Assembly (NCBI GenBank): GCA_002382735.1
Contig: DFZN01000056.1
Coordinates: 1-31,580, forward strand
DNA from: a bacterium UBP11_UBA4055
GTDB lineage: Bacteria; UBA4055
DNA length: 31,580 nt
Direction: 5' to 3'
Made by a program: the position numbers and the translations under genes. The first letter of the stretch is position 1. Every line of letters starts with the position of its first letter. The notes beneath the pieces are model-generated. The model did no database searches and had not been told where the DNA came from. It worked only from the letters and a program-made list of their open reading frames with translations. Shown here piece by piece: positions 16,401 to 24,535 of this stretch.

Positions 16401-17585
16401 ACCGATGAACAGAAAGGAAGACTTTACAGATTCTATGCCATTTTCAAGAAAAATGAAGGTAATGTAAAGCTTACCGTAAATTATATAAACAGGGCACTTA
16501 CACATATTTCCAGAACAAAGGATGCAGAAGCAAAATGTTTTTTGCTTAATGAGCTCGGTTCGATCTACGAGACGCAGTTCCGTTTCGCAAAAAGCATATC
16601 GACATTCCAGGCTGCGCTCAAGATCGCAGAAAGATCTGATAATCTGAAATATCAGTCCATCATTCTCGGTAATCTGGGAAAGATCACATACAAGCTCGGA
16701 AAAGTAAAAGATTCCGTAAAATATTATGAAAAAGCGCTTGAGATAGCATCTCTGCTGAGCCTGAAAGATGTTGAGGGTGTCTGCGCCGGACAGCTTGGGA
16801 ATATTTACCTTGAGACCAAAGATATTACATCAGCACTCGCCAGTTTCGAAAGATCGATCAAGATATTCAGAGCTCTCAACAACCTTGAGGAGATAAGCTA
16901 CAGGCTTTGTGATTTCGGATCATGTAATCTTTTCCATAATAATCACATTGAGGCGGAAAAATGTTTCAACAAAGGTCTGAAGATAGCAAAAGAAGTGAAC
17001 AGCAGTCTCGCGAGAGCTTATGCACTACACAATCTGGCAAGGCTGAAAGTGATAAGAAAGAGCTATTCTGAAGCGGAAAAGAACTTTAAGGAATCACTGA
17101 AGATATACCGCGAGAAGAAGCTTTACAAAAGAATGGGGATGATCTACTATTACATGGCTGAGATGTTCTTCAACGAGCTTGTCGAGTTCGAGGAAGATTC
17201 TTTCAATAAATACAAAAAAGAGATCATGGAGGATATCAGCAGGATAATCAAGTACATGAAGTATTCTCTTCTGTATTCAAAAAAGGCGAAAAATATTCAT
17301 TTCATAGCTCTTTCATATTTGCTGCTCGGTAAACTGTTCAAAAGGAAAGGGAAGATGAAAGACGCTATATCCAATTTGCAGTCCGGCCATAATGCAATTA
17401 AAATATCAGACTATTCTAAACTCTATCTGGAACTTACATTCGAGCTGGCAGACGCATACCGTCACAGTTCAAGGACAAGAGACGCGATCCTTATTCTCAA
17501 AGCTGCTCAGAAACTGGCTTCAAAGAACAAGGATATGACTACAAAGAACAGGCTGAAAGAACTTATCAGCGAAATGTCGGAATAA
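13401..17585 (+). CDS. soluble-adenylyl-cyclase-like protein: two pseudo-cyclase domains, NTPase, TPRs
   Basis: A cytoplasmic protein of 1394 residues. A class III nucleotide-cyclase fold (about 30-190) is recognised by FSAGLAAGKFLEIIFGNE and the following RVILGNVARDAV. A second one (about 258-406) includes DIEFADVHEF and FASIVGSEERSAYIVT. Then comes a P-loop NTPase with Walker A GWHGSGKT (482-489) and Walker B FIFDDVD (about 622-626), a winged-helix-like part, and a TPR solenoid (about 900-1390) rich in repeats such as LGNLGKITYKLGKVKDSVKY. Mammalian soluble adenylyl cyclase shares this order. In cyclase 1 the metal-binding Asp site reads LKFNIFNEL. In cyclase 2 only the first Asp (FADV) is evident. 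Cyclase activity is therefore doubtful, and an ATP-driven regulatory switch is more likely. Confidence 0.82.
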   Translation: MSSDILLQKLKMFLPNNTANKLLTDEVVFLEEGSVLILKFNIFNELYIKLRHLPDFSPVYKGVFNEMITGFLEIIYENGGIFLNLSDNKIDIVFTRELIDKSREDIIKHSLKCADELRKSYEAFVEKIKKKYGVEFESSFSAGLAAGKFLEIIFGNEKRKERVILGNVARDAVDHAFRGKDGDIIVSHDILSVVKDKVEYCKKKNCLVVSKLNYLVETVNYTRDKYLNLKTSIIKSFLPEYIYATLKDDVNEEFTDIKKGSVVDIEFADVHEFVQEFIDKAAAITDETELKVMTDNYFFGLNKLLKKIFRFSTSFDGAVNKVELSKFGLRVLLTFSYPRTFDNDLTNKLICVEEINKVCSAFKPLRHKIIHFEDFMFASIVGSEERSAYIVTSEITAKIDDMIEFLSDGEMKEIDPGRDMKTIQRMLENKKNAPDDVCDSSREGGKIELKGLFTHKVIGRNKEIINLNQMLRQGGKIITLTGWHGSGKTRMVEEIVKRMSNENFHILHSKVEDRDNIIDLFKYIIEEDSGVSLFDDRETVRNKLDKYFSKLLSNSPDDFEQEQFRSKLFILYKIMYNIDEKGSIYETLTPELRLKNLKEALSLLIIFNYYYYIKSTEGVIFIFDDVDNLRHEEKDLMQYVIQYSISHLVEMGNRRNKKEEINKISFLITYHSVEDLEFNRYLKPFKQELPPLKKDTMRLLLKQLTKGKKMSSEVEKVILKLSAGNPFYLEQYFRFVFTDGMVVEKDTVLEKTKRYKKKNIPADIKDIVKMNLSRLTPKQLETLQAASVIGVKFDHTIVKKYYPEFQLKELENIFESNFIKPYHLENHYTFSHPIVQDVLYSSAPDDKKKLWHRGVAQLLEETKERSKLTHSSWLGHHYYFSGDHSKAVSYLKESYFAALEKNFIESAYQDLQKLISYTTDPVEKDRLVLEEIKILYRMDEQIKARKTTYPLLAKYERSKDYDFYFDIISVILEYSMNFSPAKRVRELLFKASGIMRKHKLTDEQKGRLYRFYAIFKKNEGNVKLTVNYINRALTHISRTKDAEAKCFLLNELGSIYETQFRFAKSISTFQAALKIAERSDNLKYQSIILGNLGKITYKLGKVKDSVKYYEKALEIASLLSLKDVEGVCAGQLGNIYLETKDITSALASFERSIKIFRALNNLEEISYRLCDFGSCNLFHNNHIEAEKCFNKGLKIAKEVNSSLARAYALHNLARLKVIRKSYSEAEKNFKESLKIYREKKLYKRMGMIYYYMAEMFFNELVEFEEDSFNKYKKEIMEDISRIIKYMKYSLLYSKKAKNIHFIALSYLLLGKLFKRKGKMKDAISNLQSGHNAIKISDYSKLYLELTFELADAYRHSSRTRDAILILKAAQKLASKNKDMTTKNRLKELISEMSE

Positions 17586-17587
17586 AG

Positions 17588-19092
17588 ATGTTCCTTCCGG
17601 TAAACAGAGAAGAAATTCATAAACTCGGCTGGGAAGAACTTGATATAATAATCATCACCGGCGACGCCTACATTGATCATCCTTCATTCGGCGCGGCTAT
17701 CATTGGAAAATACCTTGTTTCAAAAGGTTTAAGGGTCGGGATCTTACCACAGCCTGATATATATTCCAACGAAGATTTTTTAAAACTTCCCTCTCCGAAT
17801 CTGTTCGTGGGTATCACTTCGGGCAATGTCGATTCAATGATAAATAATTATACAGCCTCAAAAAAACCGAGAAAGTCTGACGATTATTCAGAAAACAAAA
17901 AGGGAGGAAGGAGACCGGACAGGGCCGTTATTGCCTATTCCAACAAGGCGAAAGAGAATTACAAAGGAGTTCCGGTCATCATAGGGGGGATCGAAGCGAG
18001 CCTGAGAAGGGTTGCACATTACGATTACTGGTCTGATACCGTCAGGCGCGGAATACTTTTCGATTCCAAGGCCGACCTCCTTGTTTTCGGACAGGGGGAG
18101 AGGACAACGGTCAAGATAGCTGAAAAACTCCGTTCAGGGAGAGCGGCAGGAGAGCTTAAAGATATAAGAGGGGCGGCTTTTATCCTGAAGAAAGGCGAAG
18201 ATAAGCCTTCGTGCTTTAAATATCGGGAGCTGCCGTCATTTGAAGAAGTAAGTTCGGACAAAGACAGTTTTATTTCGGCTGAAAGAATGATCCACTCTGT
18301 TACGAATCCCTTTCTCGACACAGGGCTAATACAGGAGACGAACGGCAGGAAGCTTGTCATTAACCCGCCTGTACTGCCTGACGATAACATCGATGAGTTC
18401 TACAACCTTGAATTTGAGAATAAACCGCACCCGATGTATAAGGGTAGGATACCGGCTTATGAGATGATCATGAACTCGATAACGATCCACAGGGGCTGTT
18501 TCGGCGGGTGCTCGTTCTGCTCTATCGCGCAGCACCAGGGCAGCTTCATCCAGTCGCGCTCGACGGGCTCGGTCGTCAGAGAGGCTATGAAGCTGAAGTC
18601 ACGCACGGTGACCGATCTGGGCGGGCCGTCCGCCAACATGTACCGGATGCGGGGGCGCGATCTTGCGGCCTGCATGCAGTGCAGAAGGCCGTGGCCGCAG
18701 AGTTCACATCTGGGCTGCTCAAGATCGCGCCCGAGCACACCGAAAAGCGGATACTCGACCTTATGCTCAAGCCGGACATCTCGAAGTATGAAAAGTTCGT
18801 TGAACTGTTCAGGAAGTACTCTAAAAAGGAACAGTATGTCCTTCCTTATCTCATATCCGCTTTTCCCGGTGTTACCCTTGAGGCGGCGGAAAGGATGAAG
18901 GATTACCTTAAACGAAATAACATCAGGGTGGAGCAGGTTCAGGATTTCATTCCCCTGCCCATGACCGTCGCCGCCTGCATGTACTACACAGAGAAGGATT
19001 TCTTCACAGGTGAAGATATCCATGTCGCAAAGTCGTATAAAGAGCGTGAACAGCACCGCAGGCTGATGCAGTGGTGGAAGAAAAACCGCTGA
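17588..19092 (+). pseudogene. ygiQ: YgiQ-family radical SAM protein, frameshifted and internally deleted
   Basis: The N-terminal part matches YgiQ (LGWEELDIIIITGDAYIDHP, VGITSGNVDSMINNYT, IIGGIEASLRRVAHYDYWSD). The radical SAM cluster motif is HRGCFGGCSFC. The match runs to DLGGPSANMYRMRG (about 18650). The following Cys-rich block and the segment ending in the family's ASGIRYD-like motif are absent. The sequence then resumes one frame over, near 18680, as AVQKAVAAEFTSGLLKIAPEH, and continues to QDFIPLPMTVAACMYYTEKD and WWKKNR. I infer a deletion of roughly 100 codons that is not a multiple of three. The intact enzyme is an uncharacterised radical SAM protein. The gene starts two bases after the previous stop. 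Confidence 0.85.
18664..18699. repeat. short inverted repeat at the ygiQ deletion point
   Basis: TGCGGCC (18664-18670) pairs with GGCCGCA (18693-18699). The 10-base palindrome CTGCATGCAG (18670-18679) lies between them. The stretch is unusually GC-rich for this window and coincides with the inferred deletion and frame change. Confidence 0.6.
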
Positions 19093-19185
19093 CAAATACT
19101 TTTTCGGAATTACTTATTAATAATTTACTTGATTATGAATCACTTAATCTTTAAGTTTGTATCATAAATACGGCGGAGGCTCATT

Positions 19186-20250
19186 ATGTCAAGACTTGTG
19201 AAAGATTCCAAAAAGAAGATCGGAGTTTCTCCCGGAAGCGCGGTTTTTATAGGTAACAGGAAAGCCCACTCGGTAAATATCAGTATTTTCGATTATAATG
19301 AAAGTGCTTGTACTGAAAGAACTACAAAAAAGATCGAAGACTGCTTTCCGTTCAAAGATACTCCTACGGTTACCTGGCTGAACATTGACGGGCTGCATGA
19401 AACTCACGCGATCGAGGCCGCAGGAAAAGAATATGACCTTCATCCGCTTGTTGTTGAAGATATCCTGAATACTCATCAAAGACCTAAGATAGAATTATAT
19501 GATGATTATATATTCGTATCGCTGAAGATGCTCAGCGGGGTAAACGACAGTTATATGGTAGAATCGGAACAGATAAGTCTTATTCTCGGTAAAAATTTTG
19601 TCTTCTCATTCCAGGAGAAGGAGGGTGATATACTTGACTCGCTCAGGGTAAGGATCAGGGAAGGTAAGGGAAGGATCAGGAAAATGGGACCGGACTATCT
19701 GTTGTATGCGATCCTTGATATAATAATCGATCACTACTTTCTTGTTCTTGAGAAGATCGGAGATAAAGTAGAAGCCTTTGAGGAAGAGCTTATGAAGGAG
19801 CCGAAGTCAGATACTCTTCATGAAATATATACTCTAAAACGAGAGATCCTTTTCCTGCGTAAGTCAGTATGGCCTTTGAGAGAAGCCGTAAGCACACTGG
19901 AAAAATGCGAGTCCGACCTGATAAACGAAAAGACTTCACCTTATTTAAGAGACCTTTATGACCATATAATACAGGTAATTGACGCTGTTGAAACGACCAG
20001 AGACCTTCTTTCCGGAATGCTCGATCTTTATCTTTCGAGCGTCAGCAATAAGATGAATGAAGTAATGAAAGTGCTTACAATTATCGCAACTGTATTTATC
20101 CCTCTGACCTTCATCGCCGGTGTCTATGGAATGAATTTTGATTTTATGCCTGAACTTAAATGGAAATACGCTTATTTTGCGGTCTGGTTCGTGATGGTGA
20201 TGATCGGATTGGGAATGTTAAAATATTTCAGGAACAGAAAGTGGCTGTGA
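19186..20250 (+). CDS. corA: CorA-family magnesium/cobalt transporter
   Basis: A protein of 354 residues with a long soluble N-terminal domain and two C-terminal membrane helices. The selectivity motif YGMNF (314-318) lies after the first helix (VLTIIATVFIPLTFIAGV) and before the second, as in CorA pentamers that conduct Mg2+ and sometimes Co2+ or Ni2+. Helical soluble segments (about 180-290) fit the family funnel. The length is normal. A GGCGGAGG site precedes the ATG. It is followed 10 bases later by a flavoprotein gene, so it may lead an operon running to the ABC-2 permease. Confidence 0.95.
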   Translation: MSRLVKDSKKKIGVSPGSAVFIGNRKAHSVNISIFDYNESACTERTTKKIEDCFPFKDTPTVTWLNIDGLHETHAIEAAGKEYDLHPLVVEDILNTHQRPKIELYDDYIFVSLKMLSGVNDSYMVESEQISLILGKNFVFSFQEKEGDILDSLRVRIREGKGRIRKMGPDYLLYAILDIIIDHYFLVLEKIGDKVEAFEEELMKEPKSDTLHEIYTLKREILFLRKSVWPLREAVSTLEKCESDLINEKTSPYLRDLYDHIIQVIDAVETTRDLLSGMLDLYLSSVSNKMNEVMKVLTIIATVFIPLTFIAGVYGMNFDFMPELKWKYAYFAVWFVMVMIGLGMLKYFRNRKWL

Positions 20251-20260
20251 GGATAATAAA

Positions 20261-20728
20261 ATGCTAAACAAAAAGAAAGAAGTGACGGATCCAAAGATAA
20301 TCGAAGGTATTTTAAAAGAAGCCAACTGGTGCCAGCTTGCTATGGCGGACGGAGATCAGCCTTACATAATACCTCTGAACTACGGCTACTTCGATAATGC
20401 GCTTTACATACACTGCGCAATAAAAGGAATGAAGCTCGATCTGATAAGAAAAAATCCGAAAGTAGCCTTCAACATCACTCTCGACGCGGAATATCTCGAA
20501 GGGCTTTTAACGATGAGATATCGAAGCGTGAACGGAACCGGCAAAGCGTACATAATCGAAGATGAGGAAGGGAAGAGAGAAGCTTTGAACCATTTGACAG
20601 TTCATTTCGGCGCAGAACCGGTACATCACAGTCCTGAAAGTCTCAAAACCATCGTCATGATAAAAGTTAAGATTGAAAGCACGACCTGCAAAATGAGTTA
20701 TATGGATAAAGGCGGAGAGATAGAATGA
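20261..20728 (+). CDS. pyridoxamine 5'-phosphate oxidase-like flavoprotein (NimA-type)
   Basis: A protein of 155 residues with the split-barrel FMN-binding fold: LKEANWCQLAMADGDQPYII, PLNYGYFDNALYIHCA, GMKLDLIRKNPKVAFNI and a C-terminal IVMIKVKIES. This resembles the NimA/nitroimidazole-resistance group, which reduces nitro compounds in anaerobes. Many relatives have other or unknown substrates, so resistance is only a possibility. The stop overlaps the next start (ATGA), so it is co-translated with the ABC ATPase. Confidence 0.82.
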   Translation: MLNKKKEVTDPKIIEGILKEANWCQLAMADGDQPYIIPLNYGYFDNALYIHCAIKGMKLDLIRKNPKVAFNITLDAEYLEGLLTMRYRSVNGTGKAYIIEDEEGKREALNHLTVHFGAEPVHHSPESLKTIVMIKVKIESTTCKMSYMDKGGEIE

Positions 20729-21666
20729 GCGAAGTGATAGTAGTAGAGAATTTAGTAAAAAAATATAAAGACATCTGCGCGGTAAATGACATTTCATTCA
20801 CCGTTAAAAAGGGAGAGATATTAGGATTCCTGGGGCCCAACGGGGCAGGCAAGACTACAACGATAAAATCGATCCTGTCCCTGCTTGAATATGAGGGCGG
20901 AAATATATCTGTCAACGGAATGGACGCGAAAAAATATAAGCATAAGATCATGTCGGATATGGGAGCTGTACTTGAAGGCGCAAGAAATATCTACTGGCAT
21001 CTCAGTCCGGATGAGAATATAAACTATTTCGCCGGCATAATGGGACTAAGCACTAATAAGATCAGAGAAGAGAAAGAATACCTTCTTAAACGGTTAAAGC
21101 TGTGGGATGTAAAGGATAAAGAGGTAAGGGAATTTTCAAAAGGGATGCAGCAGAAAACCGCTATAGCAGCGTCGATAATTCATAAACCTTCTATCCTGCT
21201 TTTGGACGAGCCGACTTTGGGACTGGATGTCGAGACAAAAAATGACATCAGGGAATGGATACTTTCAATGTCGAAGGAGCAGAATAAAACTGTTCTGATA
21301 ACTTCTCACGATATGTCGTTCATGGAAAGCATCTGCGACAGAATTCTGATCATAAAAAAGGGTAAACTTTTGTCCAACCATTCTATGACAGAATTGAAGG
21401 ATAAGTTCGCGAATAAGAAATACTCAATAACAATTAAAGAAAAATTTTCCGATTCAGATAAAGCAGGTTTTAAGGATATCGGCGAGCATGAGATAAAAGA
21501 AGATCAGGATTTGTCTGTGCTTACAGTTTCTTTAAAAAACTCCAGAGAAATTTATAATATCTTCGATATTCTTAAGCTACAGAACAAAGAGATATTGGAT
21601 ATAAATATCAAAGAAAACACTCTTGAGGATATTTTTAGGAATTTAACGACCGATGAGGCTAAATAA
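20725..21666 (+). CDS. ABC transporter ATP-binding protein (ABC-2 type)
   Basis: An ATPase of 313 residues. Walker A is GPNGAGKTT (37-45). A variant signature FSKGMQQKTAIAAS is followed by Walker B ILLLDEPTLGLD and the switch His in LITSHD. The C-terminal roughly 90 residues form the regulatory extension typical of exporters of the ABC-2 (CcmA/NatA-like) class. The permease starts on the last base of this gene, so the two form a complex. Cargo could be a peptide, drug, lipid or ion; sequence does not say. Confidence 0.92.
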   Translation: MSEVIVVENLVKKYKDICAVNDISFTVKKGEILGFLGPNGAGKTTTIKSILSLLEYEGGNISVNGMDAKKYKHKIMSDMGAVLEGARNIYWHLSPDENINYFAGIMGLSTNKIREEKEYLLKRLKLWDVKDKEVREFSKGMQQKTAIAASIIHKPSILLLDEPTLGLDVETKNDIREWILSMSKEQNKTVLITSHDMSFMESICDRILIIKKGKLLSNHSMTELKDKFANKKYSITIKEKFSDSDKAGFKDIGEHEIKEDQDLSVLTVSLKNSREIYNIFDILKLQNKEILDINIKENTLEDIFRNLTTDEAK

Positions 21667-22430
21667 TGACTTATGTAATTTTGATAATAAATGAGCTCAA
21701 AAAGATGGTCAAAGAGATTCGCAGATATTATTTTGAATTCATCACCGGTACGATCGTCATGTTCGGCATTTTTTTAGCGCTTTTTTTCGGTTTAAAGAAT
21801 TTCGGGGGGAACAACATCGCGTCAGATTCTTTAGACTCACTGATCGTCGGCTACATTTTATGGGGCATCGCGATGACATCTTTTCAATCGGTAGCCAGTA
21901 TGATCTGGGATGAGTCTCAAAAAGGTACGCTGGAAAAACTCTATCTCTCGCAGATCGGTATAGAAAAAATACTTCTTGCTAAAGTTTTTGCAAATATACT
22001 GTTCAATATTTTCTTTAACATAGTTATTCTTTTCCTCGCTATGCTGATCACAGGCAGATGGCTTAACATTGATTTTGTTTACTTTATTTGGATGGTACTC
22101 ATTTCAGTAATTTCACTAATAGGATTGGGTCTCGCCGGTGGAGGAATAGCTATAATCCACAAAAAAGTAACATCGCTGCTTTCGGTATTTTCATTCGGGA
22201 TCATCGGCCTTATGGCTCTGCAGGTTTATCCGATCAATATTTTTTCTTTCCTTCCTTATGCACCCGGCGCAAAGACACTTATCGGAGTTATCGTTTATGA
22301 TCAGACCTATCCCTTATGGCGGTACGGATTTATACTTCTGAACTCGCTTGTTTACCTTGTTATCGGTTTGTATGTATTCAGGATGTATGACAAAAAAGCA
22401 AGAAGACTTAACAAACTGGGCGTATATTAA
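21666..22430 (+). CDS. ABC-2 type transporter permease
   Basis: A membrane protein of 254 residues with about six helices, the single-domain ABC-2 layout. The cytoplasmic loop WDESQKGTLEKLYLSQIGIEKIL is the typical ABC-2 coupling segment. It partners with the preceding ATPase, whose stop overlaps its start. No substrate can be assigned. The operon appears to end here, although no clear hairpin terminator follows. Confidence 0.9.
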   Translation: MTYVILIINELKKMVKEIRRYYFEFITGTIVMFGIFLALFFGLKNFGGNNIASDSLDSLIVGYILWGIAMTSFQSVASMIWDESQKGTLEKLYLSQIGIEKILLAKVFANILFNIFFNIVILFLAMLITGRWLNIDFVYFIWMVLISVISLIGLGLAGGGIAIIHKKVTSLLSVFSFGIIGLMALQVYPINIFSFLPYAPGAKTLIGVIVYDQTYPLWRYGFILLNSLVYLVIGLYVFRMYDKKARRLNKLGVY

Positions 22431-22509
22431 CATGATATTCTGTTTTTAATAATGACTTAAAGCGAACAGTTTTTATTTCTTCACGAAAACACACTAATGG
22501 TCTATTTTC

Positions 22510-22537
22510 TTGAATTAGAACAAACCGAAGCCATAAT
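22510..22537 (+). promoter_or_regulatory. possible promoter of the SRPBCC-VOC operon
   Basis: TTGAAT (22510-22515), a 16-base spacer and CATAAT (22532-22537), followed by a T-run, about 75 bases before the start codon in a gap of 182 bases. It is a moderate match only. Confidence 0.4.
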
Positions 22538-22612
22538 TTTTTTTTATTTCATAGTGTATTTTAATATTATGGAATTATATTACTTCTAAAAGACTGAAAG
22601 GAGAGTGAAATA

Positions 22613-23500
22613 ATGGAGATAACGGATAAAATGATTAAAAAAACAAGAGTTGTTAACGGACTTATCTCAGAAGTCTGGAAGAAGTGGACGACGCACAAAG
22701 GGCTGAAGACATTTTTTGGCGCGGAGAATAAGATAGAATTAAAGATCGGAGGAGATTTCGAGATATATTTCATTGAGAACAATCCATACGGTCTCAAAGG
22801 AAGCGAAGGATGCAGGATATTAAGCTTTCTGCCTGAAAAAATGCTGTCATTTTCTTGGAACGCTCCGCCGCAGTTTCCGGAAATTCGAAATAATGAGTAC
22901 AAAACATGGGTGGTGGTCAATTTCAGAATCATGCCTAATTCAAGCACGGAAGTAGAGATCGTTCATCTGGGCTGGCCGACAGGAGAGGAGTGGGACAAAG
23001 TTTATGATTATTTTGATAAAGCGTGGGAATTTGTTTTAAACAGCCTCGATGAAAGCTGCGGTAAGAGGGATGAGCAGGAAACCATGACTAAAAAAGTCGT
23101 CGGGATAGGCGGAATATTCTTTAAAAGCAGCGATCCTGCTAAGCTCAAAGATTGGTATCATAAGCATCTCGGATTGGACACAGATGAATACGGTACAAAT
23201 TTCGAATCGAGGGATTCCGAGAAACCTTCAGTTAAAACTTACCTTCAGTGGAGCCCGTTCGCTGATAAAACAAAATATTTTGAGCCTTCGCAGAAGGAGT
23301 TTATGATAAATTACAGAGTGGAAGACCTTGTATCATTGGTCGAAGAATTGAAAAAAGAGGGTGTTCAGGTCTTAGACGATATCGAAATCTACGAGTATGG
23401 CAAGTTTGTTCACATTATGGACTGCGAAGGCAATAAGGTCGAGCTCTGGGAGCCGATCTCTGCAGAGTATGAAAAAATTGTGGATGGAAAAACAAAATAA
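22613..23500 (+). CDS. SRPBCC (AHSA1-like) and VOC/glyoxalase fusion protein
   Basis: A protein of 295 residues in two parts. Residues 1 to about 150 match the AHSA1/SRPBCC ligand-binding fold (MIKKTRVVNGLISEVWKKWT, FPEIRNNEYKTWVVVNFRI, HLGWPTGEEWDKVYDYF). Residues about 160-290 match a VOC/glyoxalase domain (VGIGGIFFKSSDPAKLKDWY, KFVHIMDCEGNKVELWEP). The linker DEQETMTKKVVG contains a Met where free-standing VOC proteins usually begin. The fusion is in one open frame, so it may be a real two-domain protein or two genes joined by loss of a stop. A GGAGAG site precedes the ATG. The next gene follows after 13 bases. The ligand is unknown. Confidence 0.85.
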   Translation: MEITDKMIKKTRVVNGLISEVWKKWTTHKGLKTFFGAENKIELKIGGDFEIYFIENNPYGLKGSEGCRILSFLPEKMLSFSWNAPPQFPEIRNNEYKTWVVVNFRIMPNSSTEVEIVHLGWPTGEEWDKVYDYFDKAWEFVLNSLDESCGKRDEQETMTKKVVGIGGIFFKSSDPAKLKDWYHKHLGLDTDEYGTNFESRDSEKPSVKTYLQWSPFADKTKYFEPSQKEFMINYRVEDLVSLVEELKKEGVQVLDDIEIYEYGKFVHIMDCEGNKVELWEPISAEYEKIVDGKTK

Positions 23501-23513
23501 CCGGAGGAAAATT

Positions 23514-23993
23514 ATGAGCGATCAATCAGAAACAGGCTGCTGTCCGAAATTCGATCCTGCGAAATGGGATGATAAAGTACTTGAATGGAAAGAGAAAAAG
23601 TTCGTAAAGGATAAAGTATTTACAATTTTTTATATGCCTGTGAACTTCGGAAAAGTAATAACAAAGCTGATCGGAAAGATAATCAAGACTAAAGCTGAAA
23701 TGCCTGATAATCTCGGACTCTCTGACCATACTTCAAAGTGGAACATGGATATTTATGTCGCTGTAGACAGAGATATTCCTGATGCGGAAAATGTTACTAT
23801 AAAAGGAAAGTTCTTCAGCAAAGTTTATGAAGGTCCTTTCAAAGATACAGGTAAATGGTGTAAAGATTACGACAAAGCTGTGAAAGAAAAAGGTTACAAT
23901 TTAAAAAAAATGTATATGTGGTACACGACCTGCCCGAAATGCGCTAAAGTTTACGGCAAAAATTATGTGGCTATAATAGGGGAGATCGAATGA
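23514..23993 (+). CDS. GyrI-like small-molecule-binding domain protein
   Basis: A protein of 159 residues starting MSDQSETGCCPKFDPAKWDD. It resembles a family of GyrI-like (SOUL/SHS2 fold) proteins with the conserved N-terminal CCPKFDP and the C-terminal MYMWYTTCPKCAKVYGKNYV. The start was set at 23514 because GGAGG lies just upstream; the open frame extends further upstream, inside the previous gene. Relatives are often labelled hydrolase, but without strong evidence. The stop overlaps the following GNAT gene (ATGA). The C-terminal CPKC pair could bind metal or be redox active. Confidence 0.75.
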   Translation: MSDQSETGCCPKFDPAKWDDKVLEWKEKKFVKDKVFTIFYMPVNFGKVITKLIGKIIKTKAEMPDNLGLSDHTSKWNMDIYVAVDRDIPDAENVTIKGKFFSKVYEGPFKDTGKWCKDYDKAVKEKGYNLKKMYMWYTTCPKCAKVYGKNYVAIIGEIE

Positions 23994-24490
23994 AAATTGA
24001 ACTGTTTCCCGTCAAAGAAGAAGAGAAAACGATCCTTGGGCACATGCTCGAGCTTTACAACTACGATTTTTCGGAATTCGAAGACACCGACGTGAACGAT
24101 CTCGGACTGTACGGCTATTCTTACCTTGACTGCTACTGGACAGACGATCGAAGGTATGCTTTCTTTATCAAAGTTGAGGGAAAACTGGCCGGGTTTGCAA
24201 TGGTCTGCGGTCACTGTTATGTATCAAAAGACAAAGACACGCTTTTCATGTCTGAATTTTTCGTGATGCGAAAGTACCGAAAAAAAGGAATAGGGGAGTA
24301 CGCTGCAAAAGAAGTTCTGAAAAAGCACAAAGGCAAATGGGAACTGACCATGCACCCCAGGAATAAAACAGCATTAAAATTCTGGAAAAAAATCGTGACG
24401 GAAATTGCGGGCGACACGCTTAAAGTACATGAAAATGTAGAGGATGTTTATCCCAACTCTCCTGCTATAGCATTGACTTTTAAAATTTGA
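23990..24490 (+). CDS. GNAT family N-acetyltransferase
   Basis: A protein of 166 residues with the GNAT fold. The acetyl-CoA-binding loop is in FFVMRKYRKKGIGEYAAKEV (the R/Q-x-x-G-x-G/A pattern reads RKKGIG). It is preceded by the beta strands KVEGKLAGFAMVCG. The C-terminal half (HPRNKTALKFWKKIV) fits acetyltransferases acting on small molecules or proteins. The substrate is not known. Translational overlap with the GyrI-like gene suggests the two work in the same stress or modification pathway. Confidence 0.85.
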   Translation: MKIELFPVKEEEKTILGHMLELYNYDFSEFEDTDVNDLGLYGYSYLDCYWTDDRRYAFFIKVEGKLAGFAMVCGHCYVSKDKDTLFMSEFFVMRKYRKKGIGEYAAKEVLKKHKGKWELTMHPRNKTALKFWKKIVTEIAGDTLKVHENVEDVYPNSPAIALTFKI

Positions 24491-24500
24491 TGAAAACGAC

Positions 24501-24529
24501 TTGACATTACATATTATATGATGTAAATT
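24501..24529 (+). promoter_or_regulatory. toxin-antitoxin promoter with embedded palindromic operator
   Basis: TTGACA (24501-24506), a 17-base spacer and TAAATT (24524-24529). The inverted repeat TTACAT (24507-24512) / ATGTAA (24521-24526) fills the spacer and overlaps the -10 box, a good position for repression by the XRE antitoxin. The expected start of transcription is about 24536, which is the ATG of the toxin, so the message may be leaderless. Confidence 0.7.
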
Positions 24530-24535
24530 GTGACC

